From Spirosoma rhododendri (lineage in GTDB: Bacteria; Bacteroidota; Bacteroidia; Cytophagales; Spirosomataceae), in the NCBI RefSeq assembly GCF_012849055.1, contig NZ_CP051677.1:4851001-4915000 (forward strand): a stretch of DNA of 64,000 bases. Direction: 5' to 3'. Position 1 is the stretch's first letter, and each line of letters starts with the position of its first letter. The translations under genes were made by a program, and so were the position numbers. Shown piece after piece: positions 36,144 through 45,267 of the stretch. The notes below the pieces were generated by a model. That model did not search any database, was not told the origin of the DNA, and worked only from the letters and a program-made list of their open reading frames with translations.

Positions 36144-38117
36144 ATGCTTATTACTGGCGTTCTTCTCATCTCGGCCATTTTTCTGGGCTGGATATTCTCA
36201 GGTTACGGCCGTATGCGGGACGGCTCGTTTGCCACCCCGCCCGATCTGCCCGATTCAGCCGAAGGCGGCACGCAGGTTGCCCATCAGCATCACGAACCAC
36301 CGAGTTTCTTGAGCCGGTACATTTTCTCGGAAGATCACAAGACCATCGCGCGGCAGTACCTCATCACGGGGATTCTCTGGGCCGTCGTCGGTCTCAGCAT
36401 GTCGGTCATTTTCCGGCTGCAACTGGGATTCCCGACGATGAAGCTCGGTTTTCTAAGCCCGATTCTGGGAAAATGGGTTGGCGAAAACGGTCAGCTTGAC
36501 CCGGAGTTCTACCTGGCGCTGGTGACGATGCACGGTACGATCATGGTCTTTTTCGTGCTGACCGCCGGGCTCAGCGGCACGTTTTCTAATTTCCTGATTC
36601 CGCTCCAGATTGGTGCGCGCGACATGGCGTCGGGTTTCCTGAATATGCTGTCGTACTGGTTTTTCTTCCTGGCCAGCGTCGTTATGTTCTCGTCGCTGTT
36701 TGTCGAAACGGGTCCGTCGGCTGGCGGCTGGGTTATGTATCCGCCATTGAGTGCGCTCCCGGAGGCCATCCCCGGTTCACGGCTGGGTACGTCGCTGTGG
36801 CTGGGGAGCATGGCGCTGTTTATCATATCGCAGCTGCTGGGTGGCATCAACTACATCACCACGGTTATCAACCTGCGAACCCGGGGTATGTCGTTCAGCA
36901 AGTTGCCGCTTACAATCTGGGCGTTTTTCCTGACCGCCATTCTGGGCCTGATCTCGTTTCCGGTTCTGCTGTCGGCGGTGCTGTTGCTGATCTTCGACCG
37001 TAGCTTCGGGACAAGTTTCTACCTGTCGGAGATTTATATCAAAGGCGAAGCATTGCCCAACGTGGGGGGTAGTCCCATCCTGTTTCAGCACCTGTTCTGG
37101 TTTCTGGGTCACCCGGAAGTGTACATCGTGCTGTTGCCTGCGCTGGGTATTTCATCAGAAATAATTGCGACCAACGCCCGGAAACCTATTTTCGGCTATC
37201 GCGCCATGATTGCCTCGATGATCGGTATTGCGTTCCTGTCGTTTGGCGTTTGGGCGCACCATATGTTCGTGTCGGGGATGAACCCGTTTTTGGGGTCCAT
37301 CTTTATGTTTCTGACGCTGATCATCGCGGTACCGTCGGCCGTTAAAGCGTTCAACTACATCACAACACTCTGGCGGGGCAACATCCGGTTTACCCCAGCC
37401 ATGTTGTTCTGTATCGGCTTCGTTTCGTTCTTTATCTCGGGCGGCCTGACGGGTATTATCCTGGGTAACTCGGCGCTCGATATTCAACTGCACGACACGT
37501 ATTTCGTCGTCGCCCACTTCCACCTGGTGATGGGGGCCGCGTCGGCTTTCGGCCTGCTGGCGGGGACGTATCACTGGTTCCCCAAGATGTTCGGGCGCAT
37601 GATGGACGAACGCCTGGGCTACGTTCACTTCTGGCTGACATTCGTGGGTATCTACCTGGTTTTCTTCCCCATGCACTACCTCGGCATCGCTGGCTTTCCG
37701 CGCCGATATTATGCGTTTACCAGCTATGATTTCACCAAGAATGTGTTCGGTGACATGAATTCGTTTATCACAATAGCCGCCGTGGTTACGTTTGCCGCGC
37801 AGTGGATCTTCGTCTATAATTTTATCAACAGCCTGATTCGGGGCCGCAGAGCCACACAAAACCCCTGGCATTCGAACACGCTGGAATGGACAACGCCCAT
37901 CCGACCCGGTCATGGTAACTGGCCGGGCGAGCTACCCGCCGTTTACCGCTGGCCCTACGACTATAGCAAACCGGGCGCTGACGAAGATTACATCCCGCAG
38001 AACATCCCTTATTCGCAGACACTTTCGTCGAACCTGCCCCACGAGACAGAACAAATTCCAACAGAAACGGCCATCGAAGCGCAAAATCTCAACGATCAGT
38101 TCAAGCAGCCCCACTGA
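36144..38117 (+). CDS. Heme-copper (cytochrome c) oxidase subunit I, without its partners nearby
   Basis: A 657-residue membrane protein with the twelve-helix oxidase core. GHPEVY carries the Cu-B His and the cross-linked Tyr, HH in GVWAHHMF gives two further Cu-B ligands, and HDTYFVVAHFHLVMG holds the heme a and a3 ligands; TMHGTIMVFFV carries the first heme a His. The N-terminal anchor and loop before helix I are longer than usual. ATG 36144 is chosen; a frame from 36063 covers a repeat. Subunit II, III and assembly genes are not in the window, which is unusual for oxidase loci. Confidence 0.9.
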   Translation: MLITGVLLISAIFLGWIFSGYGRMRDGSFATPPDLPDSAEGGTQVAHQHHEPPSFLSRYIFSEDHKTIARQYLITGILWAVVGLSMSVIFRLQLGFPTMKLGFLSPILGKWVGENGQLDPEFYLALVTMHGTIMVFFVLTAGLSGTFSNFLIPLQIGARDMASGFLNMLSYWFFFLASVVMFSSLFVETGPSAGGWVMYPPLSALPEAIPGSRLGTSLWLGSMALFIISQLLGGINYITTVINLRTRGMSFSKLPLTIWAFFLTAILGLISFPVLLSAVLLLIFDRSFGTSFYLSEIYIKGEALPNVGGSPILFQHLFWFLGHPEVYIVLLPALGISSEIIATNARKPIFGYRAMIASMIGIAFLSFGVWAHHMFVSGMNPFLGSIFMFLTLIIAVPSAVKAFNYITTLWRGNIRFTPAMLFCIGFVSFFISGGLTGIILGNSALDIQLHDTYFVVAHFHLVMGAASAFGLLAGTYHWFPKMFGRMMDERLGYVHFWLTFVGIYLVFFPMHYLGIAGFPRRYYAFTSYDFTKNVFGDMNSFITIAAVVTFAAQWIFVYNFINSLIRGRRATQNPWHSNTLEWTTPIRPGHGNWPGELPAVYRWPYDYSKPGADEDYIPQNIPYSQTLSSNLPHETEQIPTETAIEAQNLNDQFKQPH

Positions 38118-38139
38118 CCAGCGCTTTGCTCCAGTACCC

Positions 38140-38173
38140 AAACGCCCGACTCAGCTAAGTCGGGCGTTTTTTG
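38140..38173 (+). terminator. Terminator after the oxidase gene
   Basis: AAACGCCCGACT (38140-38151) pairs with AGTCGGGCGTTT (38158-38169) around a 6-base loop, then a T6 tract follows. It lies 22 bases after the subunit I stop. Confidence 0.8.
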
Positions 38174-38255
38174 TGGCTGGCGCGCTCATTTTCGGCACTA
38201 GCCCCGTGTTTATCTACAGCCAGAATCGTACCTTACCAGTCCATTTACGACTACC

Positions 38256-38750
38256 ATGGCTGTTTTATCGATTCTCTCTCCGCTTGGTCCGGTGCTCATC
38301 ACAGGCGACGAAACGGGTGTCTCAGCGATCACCTGCACCGACGAACCCGCCCCGGAAAACGCTACTGCTGAAGCCCCTCTCCCACTACGACAGGCAGCCG
38401 AACAACTGACGGCTTATTTTGCCGGCACACGCCAAACCTTCGACTTTCCGATCAATCCGGCCGGAACACCGTTTCAGCAGCGCGTCTGGCAGGCCCTGCG
38501 CGACGTTCCCTTCAGCACGACGGAATCGTACCTGACCCTAAGCCGCCGGCTGGGCGACGAGAAGGCAATACGGGCGGTAGCGGCTGCCAACGGTAAAAAT
38601 CCGCTTTGGGTCGTCGTACCCTGCCACCGGATTATCGGCTCCGACGGATCGCTGACGGGCTACGCGGGTGGGCTTTGGCGCAAGCAATGGCTCCTCGAAC
38701 ATGAAGGAGCGTTACCAGCCCAAAAGCAGGGACAACTAAGCCTGTTTTGA
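38256..38750 (+). CDS. ogt: Methylated-DNA--[protein]-cysteine S-methyltransferase
   Basis: A 164-residue repair protein. VVVPCHRII holds the acceptor Cys123, which takes the methyl group from O6-methylguanine irreversibly. The N-terminal part is shorter than in Ada. SLTGYAGGLWRKQWLLEHE supplies the DNA-binding helix-turn-helix region. It and the alkA-type glycosylase gene 1 kb downstream form a small alkylation-repair group, separated by two membrane-protein genes. No Ada-type regulator is adjacent. Confidence 0.92.
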   Translation: MAVLSILSPLGPVLITGDETGVSAITCTDEPAPENATAEAPLPLRQAAEQLTAYFAGTRQTFDFPINPAGTPFQQRVWQALRDVPFSTTESYLTLSRRLGDEKAIRAVAAANGKNPLWVVVPCHRIIGSDGSLTGYAGGLWRKQWLLEHEGALPAQKQGQLSLF

Positions 38751-38861
38751 TGCGCGTTTGTAAGGATGGCAGCTGCGATTTACAATTGGCAACTGATTGA
38801 CATATAACTGATTATATAACAGGTTTAAGTATGAAAAACTAGGATATTCTCTTTCTAGATC

Positions 38862-39179
38862 ATGAAGATGTACCGAGCAATTCTCCTAACAGCGGCTGTC
38901 TTGTTATTCCTGGCTACTCTAGCTGCGTTATCTCTGCCTTATGGTTTTTTTACCTTTTTGCGGATCATAGTTTGTGGCGTAGCCATCTGTGTCGCTATAC
39001 AAGTAAGGGACTCAGTTGTAGCGTTGATTGGTTTGCTAATGGTGGCTATCCTGTTTAACCCATTGGTTCCTATTCATCTGCCTCAGCAAACTTGGCGTAT
39101 CATTGATTTGGTTACTGCTGCTGCCTTTATTCGATTAGCCTTCAAGCCTTCAGGAAAGCAAGATCAGCGCCAGTTTTAA
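38862..39179 (+). CDS. Small hydrophobic protein, DUF6804-like
   Basis: A 105-residue protein with three or four hydrophobic segments and the pattern YGFFTFLRIIVCGVAICVAIQVRDS ... LFNPLVPIHLPQQTWRIIDLVTAAAF. This pattern, with 'F-x-R-I-x-V-C' and 'N-P-x-x-P-I-H-L', matches the DUF6804 family of small membrane proteins of unknown function. It lies in a stretch of lower GC content than its neighbours, together with the next gene. It may be a recent acquisition. Confidence 0.6.
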   Translation: MKMYRAILLTAAVLLFLATLAALSLPYGFFTFLRIIVCGVAICVAIQVRDSVVALIGLLMVAILFNPLVPIHLPQQTWRIIDLVTAAAFIRLAFKPSGKQDQRQF

Positions 39180-39217
39180 GCGTTTACTTATTATAATTCC
39201 ACTTATATAACAAATCA

Positions 39218-39625
39218 GTGATAGTCAATCTCAGGCGTTTTCTTATTAATCTACAGCAAGGGGCTTATCTGGCTTATTGTAAAAGTGAATCTCCTGAATC
39301 AGCTAAAAAATCCGCTTTCACGAGATTTAGTACCGTTCTGTACGTCTATTATATAGCTGCATTAATTCTGCTCGAAGGTATAATAGTAAAGCTCTCAGGA
39401 CCCTTGCGTCTTGATTTTTTAAAGGCTTCTGTATTTGCACTAATGATACCTTACTTATTCTACAGATTATTTTTAAAGTCTTCGATCATAGAAAACTTTG
39501 ACTTCATACTTTCTAATTCTGAAAAATCTAGTCGTGTGAAACTCTACAGATACGTTTTTGCTGGTGCGTTTGGCAGCTTTATTACTGCTTTCATTATAGT
39601 ATTTTTCCTGTATAAGAAATCATAG
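39218..39625 (+). CDS. Hypothetical membrane protein with GTG start
   Basis: A 135-residue protein starting at GTG 39218, with three hydrophobic helices (TVLYVYYIAALILLEGIIV, SVFALMIPYLFYRLFL, FAGAFGSFITAFIIVFFLY). It has no recognisable domain. The nucleotide composition is clearly more A+T-rich than the housekeeping genes nearby, and codon choice is correspondingly different. It follows the DUF6804-like gene after 38 bases. Both could belong to a small acquired cassette between ogt and alkA. Confidence 0.55.
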   Translation: MIVNLRRFLINLQQGAYLAYCKSESPESAKKSAFTRFSTVLYVYYIAALILLEGIIVKLSGPLRLDFLKASVFALMIPYLFYRLFLKSSIIENFDFILSNSEKSSRVKLYRYVFAGAFGSFITAFIIVFFLYKKS

Positions 39626-39750
39626 TGATGTTAGCTGAGGATATTGTCACTACTAAGAAAATCGAATAACATAATGGTAGTTATACAACCTCTCTCCAAT
39701 AAACACAAACGCGTTACCCACAGCTAATTTGCACGAAAGCAAGTCATTGC

Positions 39751-40368
39751 ATGCCACCCGAAGCCATTCGCCATCTCAGTCAGGATCCGGTTCTGGCAGC
39801 CATTATTGAGCAGACGCCTGCCCCCCAACCCGCCTTTGCCGACTGGGCTAACGACCTGTACCTCGCTCTACTGGAAAGCATCGTGTCGCAGCAGATTTCG
39901 GTCAAAGCCGCCGACGCTATCTTCCGCCGGTTTCGCGCCCTGTTCGCCGACAACTATCCTCACGCCGATCAACTGCTGCTGCTGACAACCGACGAACTGC
40001 GTAGCGCGGGCCTGTCGGGGCAGAAAATCGGCTACCTGCGCAGCGTGGCAACGTTCGCGGGGGAGCATTCGCTGGATCGGGCTTACGTCGATACACTGAC
40101 CGACGAGGAAATTGTGCAATATCTGTTGCCCATCCGGGGCGTTGGCCGGTGGACAGTCGAGATGCTGCTGCTGTTTGTGCTCGACCGACCCGACGTATTT
40201 CCCATCGATGATCTGGTTATCCGGCAGCGTATGGTGCGGGCTTACCCGGAGCGAACCGCCGGGCTGACCGGACGGGTACTCTACAAGGTGCTGCACGAAA
40301 TTGCTGCGCCGTGGCAACCCTACCGCAGCACGGCCAGTAGATACCTATGGAAATGGAAACCCGCCTAG
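39751..40368 (+). CDS. DNA-3-methyladenine glycosylase (AlkA/HhH-GPD type)
   Basis: A 205-residue helix-hairpin-helix glycosylase that removes alkylated bases such as 3-methyladenine. The hairpin LLPIRGVGRWTVEMLLLF is followed by FPIDDLVIRQRM, where Asp153 or Asp154 is the catalytic acid. The N-terminal domain is short (SIVSQQISVKAADAIFRRF), as in AlkA relatives without the N-terminal beta domain. It ends in a 4-base convergent overlap with the DUF4403 gene. With ogt it forms an alkylation-repair pair. Confidence 0.88.
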   Translation: MPPEAIRHLSQDPVLAAIIEQTPAPQPAFADWANDLYLALLESIVSQQISVKAADAIFRRFRALFADNYPHADQLLLLTTDELRSAGLSGQKIGYLRSVATFAGEHSLDRAYVDTLTDEEIVQYLLPIRGVGRWTVEMLLLFVLDRPDVFPIDDLVIRQRMVRAYPERTAGLTGRVLYKVLHEIAAPWQPYRSTASRYLWKWKPA

Positions 40369-41741
40369 ATATGCTGAACGGTCACGTTGATCCGCGATTG
40401 AACGCTGATAAGTACCTGAATACCGGTGGGCCGGACCACGAGCCGCTGCGGAACCAGCCGGAAGGTTTTGATATCCAGATCGGTGTTTTTGCCGGGACCG
40501 CCCTTCTCAAAGGCGGTTTCTATTTTGGTTGGCAACTGCTCGATTTCTTTGCTGAGCGGCACCACCGTAACCGCCTGTAGTGTGTCGCGGAGGGAGTCGT
40601 GCAGTAGCCAATCAGCGGTTTTCATCAATGTTTCGCGCGTCTGCACATCGAAATCCAGGTTCTGCACAGTCAGCGTATTCGTCAGCGTGTCGTAGTGCGG
40701 CTTCCCCCGGAAGTAGAGCGTGCCGTTGACGATGCCCTTTACATCCGTTTTGAGAATCAGCGACTTTCCCCCTCCCGATATAGCGGCATTTTTGATAGTC
40801 AGCTTCTTACCCGACAGGCTGATCTTGTCGTTTTTAATCGTCTCCGACAACACCCGGTTGATGTCATCATAGGTCACAAACGTCAGCACGTGTAGGCTCG
40901 ACTCACCGGCCAGCGAATCACGGCGCATGAGTCGGGGCAGGGGCTCCCGTTCCGTCAGCACTGGCTTTTCTCCGACTTTCGTTCCTACCCGAAACGCAAT
41001 GCGAATGGGTACGATGATGGCGTTTTTCCCACCTCGTACGGGAGAGGTTGCCACACTGAATGGCTTGGGTACCAGCCATAACTCGGCGGGCTTCTTACTG
41101 ATCCGCAGGGGGTTCTGCATATCAGTCCATATTTTGTGAACCTCTTTGTTCAACTGTAGTTCGTCGCGAACCGCCTTGTCAATTATCGTCTGAATGTCGG
41201 CCCGGCGTTTCTGAAGAATGTTGTCGGCCAGCTTCGTTACGTTGATTTTTATACCGAGCAGTTTAATCGTCGGTTTCTGAATCCACTCGTAATCTTTGAG
41301 CTGAGAGCGCGTCGTCAGGCGCCAGTTTTCGCCAACTGACAGGGGCGACGCGAAATTGACTGACAGGGCGCACAAGGTATGGCTCTTCCGCTTTTTTGTC
41401 AGGGCAATCGGGTTGCTGTACAATACGCGCAGGGGGGCCGAGAAGAATGCCTGCTGATTGTCGTAGTGAATCTTGACAGGGCCAGTGCGCTCGACGCGCA
41501 GCCGCCAGGCTTCACCCGATTTCCCTTCAAATGCCTCCTCCGTAACCAGCACAGGGTCAAGTGCTTTGTTGATCTTGCGCTCGAGTTCATCGATTGGAAA
41601 CGTGATCTGACCAGCCAGATACGATATTGGTTCGGTCAGTGCCGGTTCATAGTTCTGAGCAACGGGCAATTCAGGTTTGACCCGCTGACAGCTAATCAGG
41701 CTGCAAAGGAGTAAGAGGGCGTATGTAAAGATTCGGGGCAT
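40365..41741 (-). CDS. DUF4403 family lipoprotein
   Basis: A 458-residue exported protein. The signal peptide MPRIFTYALLLLCSLISCQR ends in a lipobox (LISC), so Cys18 should be lipidated. The rest is a beta-rich DUF4403 protein (SYLAGQITFPIDELERKINKA, GKNAIIVPIRIAFRVGTKV), a family found in Bacteroidota envelopes with a proposed lipid-binding (BPI/TULIP-like) fold. The function is not established. It overlaps the alkA-type gene by 4 bases at its 3' end. The length is normal for the family. Confidence 0.85.
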   Translation of the reverse strand: MPRIFTYALLLLCSLISCQRVKPELPVAQNYEPALTEPISYLAGQITFPIDELERKINKALDPVLVTEEAFEGKSGEAWRLRVERTGPVKIHYDNQQAFFSAPLRVLYSNPIALTKKRKSHTLCALSVNFASPLSVGENWRLTTRSQLKDYEWIQKPTIKLLGIKINVTKLADNILQKRRADIQTIIDKAVRDELQLNKEVHKIWTDMQNPLRISKKPAELWLVPKPFSVATSPVRGGKNAIIVPIRIAFRVGTKVGEKPVLTEREPLPRLMRRDSLAGESSLHVLTFVTYDDINRVLSETIKNDKISLSGKKLTIKNAAISGGGKSLILKTDVKGIVNGTLYFRGKPHYDTLTNTLTVQNLDFDVQTRETLMKTADWLLHDSLRDTLQAVTVVPLSKEIEQLPTKIETAFEKGGPGKNTDLDIKTFRLVPQRLVVRPTGIQVLISVQSRINVTVQHI

Positions 41742-41789
41742 TGGTTACTCTATTTACTGATTGTGTAAACAGGGGCCAGCCGCAAAATG

Positions 41790-41969
41790 TTAGGATACCC
41801 GGTTTAGCTTGCCTTTTTCCAGTATTCGTACGGTTGGCGCCGAGGTATCTGTAGCGCAGCCACACCCCTTGCCGCAACCAGCTTTCTTGCTGAAAAAGCT
41901 ACGGTATGCCCGACGCCCCAGATAAAACAGAGCTACGGCAAAAATGAGACCGATGATGAGTTCCTGCAT
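41790..41969 (-). CDS. FeoB-associated Cys-rich membrane protein
   Basis: A 59-residue protein that is easily missed. One helix (IIGLIFAVALFYLGRRAYR) is followed by CGKGCGC, a tight Cys cluster, and a short tail. This is the layout of the FeoB-associated Cys-rich family, small partners of the ferrous iron permease FeoB. ATG 41969 and the stop at 41790 are clean. There is no feoA or feoB in the window, so the gene stands alone. It lies 17 bases from the DinB gene upstream and 48 bases from the DUF4403 gene downstream. Confidence 0.7.
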   Translation of the reverse strand: MQELIIGLIFAVALFYLGRRAYRSFFSKKAGCGKGCGCATDTSAPTVRILEKGKLNRVS

Positions 41970-41986
41970 AGTCGGCTAACAATCCT

Positions 41987-42532
41987 TTACAGCCAGGCGT
42001 TCCGTTCGGCCAGCCGGTAGGCATGCTGAAAATGGTGCTCACCGTGCCAGCTGTACAGACCTGTCATCGTGGCCAGCGTGAACGACTGGTGCATGCCGGG
42101 ATGGTAATACGTCCGCTGCAAGTCTTCGGCCGACAGGCTGTGCAGTATCGTTACCCACCGCTGATGCAGGGCCGTCAGCAGGTGCAGCGAGGGCACGATC
42201 GGAAGGGTCGAGTCGGGCAACTCGGCCCACGCGCCTTCATCGTACGGCTTGATCGTCGGGTTCGACTCGGTGAGGGTCAGCTTGGTGCGCTGGTAGGCGT
42301 TGATGTGGCTGTCGGCGATGTGGTGCACCAGTTGCCGGACGGTCCAGCCGCCGGGCCGATACGGTGTATCGAGCTGCTCGTCAGACCAGTCCTGCACCAG
42401 TTCGATCAGTTTCAGCGGTAGGGCCGCAATGCTGACGATGTTGTGCTGTACCTGTTCAGCATCGGGCTCAACAGTCAGGTCGTGCTGCCCAATCGGGTAC
42501 CGCAGTGGGTCGGGGTCGGAGGTGAATTTCAT
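41987..42532 (-). CDS. DinB/YfiT-family putative metal-dependent hydrolase
   Basis: A 181-residue protein of the DinB-like four-helix bundle superfamily. HHIADSHINAYQR and HGEHHFQHAYRL carry the three His residues that bind a divalent metal, and GGWTVRQLVHHIADSH is the family signature of YfiT-type proteins. Relatives act on S-transferase-like reactions or bind thiols, but the reaction here is unknown. It shares a strand with the FeoB-associated gene 17 bases away. A heptad repeat lies just before its start. Confidence 0.82.
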   Translation of the reverse strand: MKFTSDPDPLRYPIGQHDLTVEPDAEQVQHNIVSIAALPLKLIELVQDWSDEQLDTPYRPGGWTVRQLVHHIADSHINAYQRTKLTLTESNPTIKPYDEGAWAELPDSTLPIVPSLHLLTALHQRWVTILHSLSAEDLQRTYYHPGMHQSFTLATMTGLYSWHGEHHFQHAYRLAERNAWL

Positions 42533-42537
42533 AAATC

Positions 42538-42612
42538 GTTTGATGTTTAAGGTTCAACGTTTAAGGGTAGGTCGGTCAACAACGTTGAACCTTACACCTT
42601 AACCATTAAACC
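42538..42612. repeat. Heptad inverted repeat between DinB and the inositol monophosphatase gene
   Basis: Left arm 42538-42566 reads GTTTGAT, GTTTAAG, GTTCAAC, GTTTAAG. The right arm 42581-42612 is AACGTTG, AACCTTA, CACCTTA, ACCATTA, AACC. The loop is 14 bases. The right arm covers the stop codon of the inositol monophosphatase gene (42606-42608), and the left arm is 5 bases from the DinB start codon. Confidence 0.8.
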
Positions 42613-43424
42613 TGCCCCCAATATTCCTGAATTACGGCCATCAACTCGGTGTGGGCGGGACAACCGGCAACGACGTCGCCCCGAAAGAGGAATTCGTTGC
42701 CACCAGTAAAGTCGGTGACGACACCACCGGCTTCACGCACGAGCAACACACCAGCGGCCATGTCCCACGAGTTGAGGTTGTATTCGTAAAATGCTTCGAA
42801 CCGCCCGCAGGCAACGTACGCCAGGTCGATAGCCGCCGACCCCATCCGGCGCAGGCCGTGGGTCTGCTGCATCAGCGACTCCAGAATGTGCAAATACGGC
42901 TGCATCTGATCGAACTGATAGTACGGAAAGCCAGTGGCAATCAGGCTTTCGCCGAGCTTCGTTGCGCCCGACACCCGGATTGGCGAGCGTTGGCCTTTGT
43001 GCGTCAGCCACGCACCCCCACCCTGCCAGCCGGAAAAGCATTCATCGCGATTGGGGTCGTAGATGACACCGGCAATAGGCGTGCTGCCCTGCGCCAGACC
43101 GATACTGACCGAGAACACGGGTAGGTTGTGGATGAAATTAGCCGTACCGTCGAGGGGGTCGATGATCCAGTTGAGCGCGTTTTTGTCGGCGTCCTGCCCT
43201 GTCGTACCCTCTTCGGTGATAAATCCGGCTTCGGGCAGCAGCTTACTAAGCCGCTCGACCAGTTGCTTCTCCGTTTCTTTGTCGACGTACGACACCAGGT
43301 TGTTCAGGCCCTTGTATTCGATGGCGTCGGGCTGAAACCGGCTGCGTTCCTGCAATAAAAACGCCCCCGCATCGATGGCGATGGCACTGATTTCGTCGGT
43401 AATCTGAGCTAGATTGTAATTCAC
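42606..43424 (-). CDS. Inositol monophosphatase family phosphatase
   Basis: A 272-residue Mg2+-dependent phosphatase. ITEEGTT carries the first metal Glu, IDPLDGTANFIHNLPVFSVSIG holds the metal-binding DPLDGT motif, and SWDMAAGVLLVREAGG carries the last conserved Asp. Substrates in the family include inositol phosphates, fructose 1,6-bisphosphate and 3'-phosphoadenosine 5'-phosphate; this sequence does not decide among them. The last two codons (GTT TAA) come from the heptad repeat. It is divergent from nothing and preceded by a hairpin before the Uma2 gene. Confidence 0.88.
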   Translation of the reverse strand: MNYNLAQITDEISAIAIDAGAFLLQERSRFQPDAIEYKGLNNLVSYVDKETEKQLVERLSKLLPEAGFITEEGTTGQDADKNALNWIIDPLDGTANFIHNLPVFSVSIGLAQGSTPIAGVIYDPNRDECFSGWQGGGAWLTHKGQRSPIRVSGATKLGESLIATGFPYYQFDQMQPYLHILESLMQQTHGLRRMGSAAIDLAYVACGRFEAFYEYNLNSWDMAAGVLLVREAGGVVTDFTGGNEFLFRGDVVAGCPAHTELMAVIQEYWGQV

Positions 43425-43438
43425 GAGAAATGAGTTTT

Positions 43439-43508
43439 AAACACAGAGGCACGGAGAACTGAGAGAAAGTTGGTGATAAAACCTTTGTGTTCTCTGTGCC
43501 GCCGTGTT
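43439..43508. repeat. Imperfect inverted repeat with ACACAGAGGCAC words, before the Uma2 gene stop
   Basis: The left arm starts near ACACAGAGGCACGGAGAAC (43441-43459) and the right arm 43481-43508 is its approximate complement (GTTCTCTGTGCC, GCCGTGTT). The words CAGAG, CGGAGA, GAGAG recur about every 9 to 10 bases. It ends 5 bases before the Uma2 stop codon (43513). Pairing is imperfect. Confidence 0.6.
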
Positions 43509-43512
43509 GATC

Positions 43513-44151
43513 TTAATTTGTGTCAGCTGAATGTTCAGGAATCAGTTCAATGTCGGCGTAGATATCGGCGAGGGGCAGTTCGCAGTTCAGCCGGGGCAAT
43601 ACGATCACGTCGTTCAGGTGTTCGTAGACGGTGTTGATCCATTCGTCGGTTTCCTCAACCCGGCTAAACAGTTCTACCGTAGTGGAATATTGGTCGATTA
43701 GCATGTAGTACCACAGTGACAGCATCCGGCGGTAACGCAGCCATTTAAACCCCCGGTCCTGAGAAGCCGTCGACTTTGACAGTACTTCAATCAACAGCCG
43801 GGGTTGCCGGACGACAGTATCATCACCCCGCAAATCGAACGGATGGCAGGTCAGCACTACGTCCGGGTATGGCATGTATACACCCTGCATTACATCGACC
43901 TTCATATTTTCGAAGAAGACCTGGCAGCCACGCTTTCTGACCTGGCTCTTCAGGCTATCCTTTGCATTGTCGATCAGCCGGTTATGGTTGACAGTGTCGC
44001 CTGCCATCGCGTACACGTGACCATCGTAGAACTCATGGCGAACCTCGCTTTTTTCCTCCCGAAGCAGGTACTCGTCGATAGTCATGGGCGTATGATTCGG
44101 GTCAGCAGCCAGCATATGGATGGGTAAACGGTGCGTCGTAAAACTACACAT
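43513..44151 (-). CDS. Uma2-family putative restriction-endonuclease-like protein
   Basis: A 212-residue protein in the reading from ATG 44151. The PD-(D/E)xK core is present: HEFYDGHVYAMAG, PYPDVVLTCHP with the Asp and RLLIEVLSKSTASQDRG with the catalytic Glu. Uma2 (DUF820) proteins are common in several phyla and their biological role is unsettled. The start is uncertain: ATGs at 44181 and 44116 are also in frame. It is divergent from the threonine aldolase gene. Confidence 0.8.
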   Translation of the reverse strand: MCSFTTHRLPIHMLAADPNHTPMTIDEYLLREEKSEVRHEFYDGHVYAMAGDTVNHNRLIDNAKDSLKSQVRKRGCQVFFENMKVDVMQGVYMPYPDVVLTCHPFDLRGDDTVVRQPRLLIEVLSKSTASQDRGFKWLRYRRMLSLWYYMLIDQYSTTVELFSRVEETDEWINTVYEHLNDVIVLPRLNCELPLADIYADIELIPEHSADTN

Positions 44152-44243
44152 TTGCCGCGCCTGTTCAACGCTGACGCGCATTTTGCCCAATCTTAACCGG
44201 GGCATCGCTTGGCCCACACAGCATTCTGACCGACCTTTATAAA

Positions 44244-45260
44244 ATGATTATTGACCTTCGCAGCGATACCGTTACGCAACCCACGCCCGCCATGCGCGAG
44301 GCTATGTTTACCGCCCCTCTCGGCGACGATGCGCTGGGCGACGACCCGACCGTCAACGCGCTGGAAGCCAAAGCAGCCGCCCTGTTCGGCATGGAAGCGG
44401 CCCTGTTTTGCGCCAGCGGTACGATGACCAATCAGCTCGCCATCCGTACTCATTGCCGCCCCGGCGACGACGTGATCTGCGATTACCTGTCGCACGTGTA
44501 TCAGTACGAAGGGGGTGGTATTTCGGTCAATGCGCTGGCGTCGGCGAGTCTGCCGCAGGGCGAACGCGGCAAACTGACGCCTGACCTGATTCGCGGACAT
44601 ATCTACTCCCCCGCCGACCCGCACAAGCCCCTTTCCCGGCTGGTAGTGCTGGAAAATACGATCAACAAAGGTGGGGGCTGCTACTATACGATCCCGGAGA
44701 TTGCGGCCATCCGACAGGTGTGCGACGAGCACGGCCTGATCCTTCACCTCGACGGTGCCCGGCTGTTCAACGCGCTGGTCGAAACGGGCGAACCGACGCA
44801 GGCCTACGGACAACTGTTCGACTCGATCAGCATCTGTCTGTCGAAAGGGCTGGGCTGTCCGGTAGGGTCAGTGCTGCTCAGCACGGCCGACGTGATCCGG
44901 CAGGCGCGCCGGTACCGGAAGCTGATGGGTGGTGGCTGGCGGCAGGCCGGTTTTCTGGCCGCAGCGGGCATCTACGCCCTGGATCACCACGTCGAACGGC
45001 TGAAACTCGACCACGCCCGCGCCCGCCGGATCGGGACCATGCTGGAACGACTCCCGGTCGTGCAGGACATTCTGCCCATCGACACGAACATTGTCATTTT
45101 CCGCCTTCCCGAAACCATACTAGCCGCCGATTATGTTAATTCTTTAGGCAGCAAGGGCATCAAAGCCGTATCGTTTGGCAAGCATCTGGTTCGTTTCGTC
45201 ACGCACCTCGACTTTACCGACGATATGCTGCACGAACTGGAAAATCGTCTTGAACTTTGA
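44244..45260 (+). CDS. ltaE: Low-specificity L-threonine aldolase
   Basis: A 338-residue PLP enzyme that cleaves threonine and allo-threonine to glycine and acetaldehyde. [16 protein letters not shown] carries Lys201, the Schiff-base lysine; [14 protein letters not shown] supplies the Asp that binds the PLP ring nitrogen, and [16 protein letters not shown] binds the phosphate. The length is normal for the fold-type I aldolase family. The stop is 7 bases before a GAACTGTGATT microrepeat. No glycine or serine gene is adjacent. Confidence 0.93.
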   Translation: MIIDLRSDTVTQPTPAMREAMFTAPLGDDALGDDPTVNALEAKAAALFGMEAALFCASGTMTNQLAIRTHCRPGDDVICDYLSHVYQYEGGGISVNALASASLPQGERGKLTPDLIRGHIYSPADPHKPLSRLVVLENTINKGGGCYYTIPEIAAIRQVCDEHGLILHLDGARLFNALVETGEPTQAYGQLFDSISICLSKGLGCPVGSVLLSTADVIRQARRYRKLMGGGWRQAGFLAAAGIYALDHHVERLKLDHARARRIGTMLERLPVVQDILPIDTNIVIFRLPETILAADYVNSLGSKGIKAVSFGKHLVRFVTHLDFTDDMLHELENRLEL

Positions 45261-45267
45261 TTGTCCT

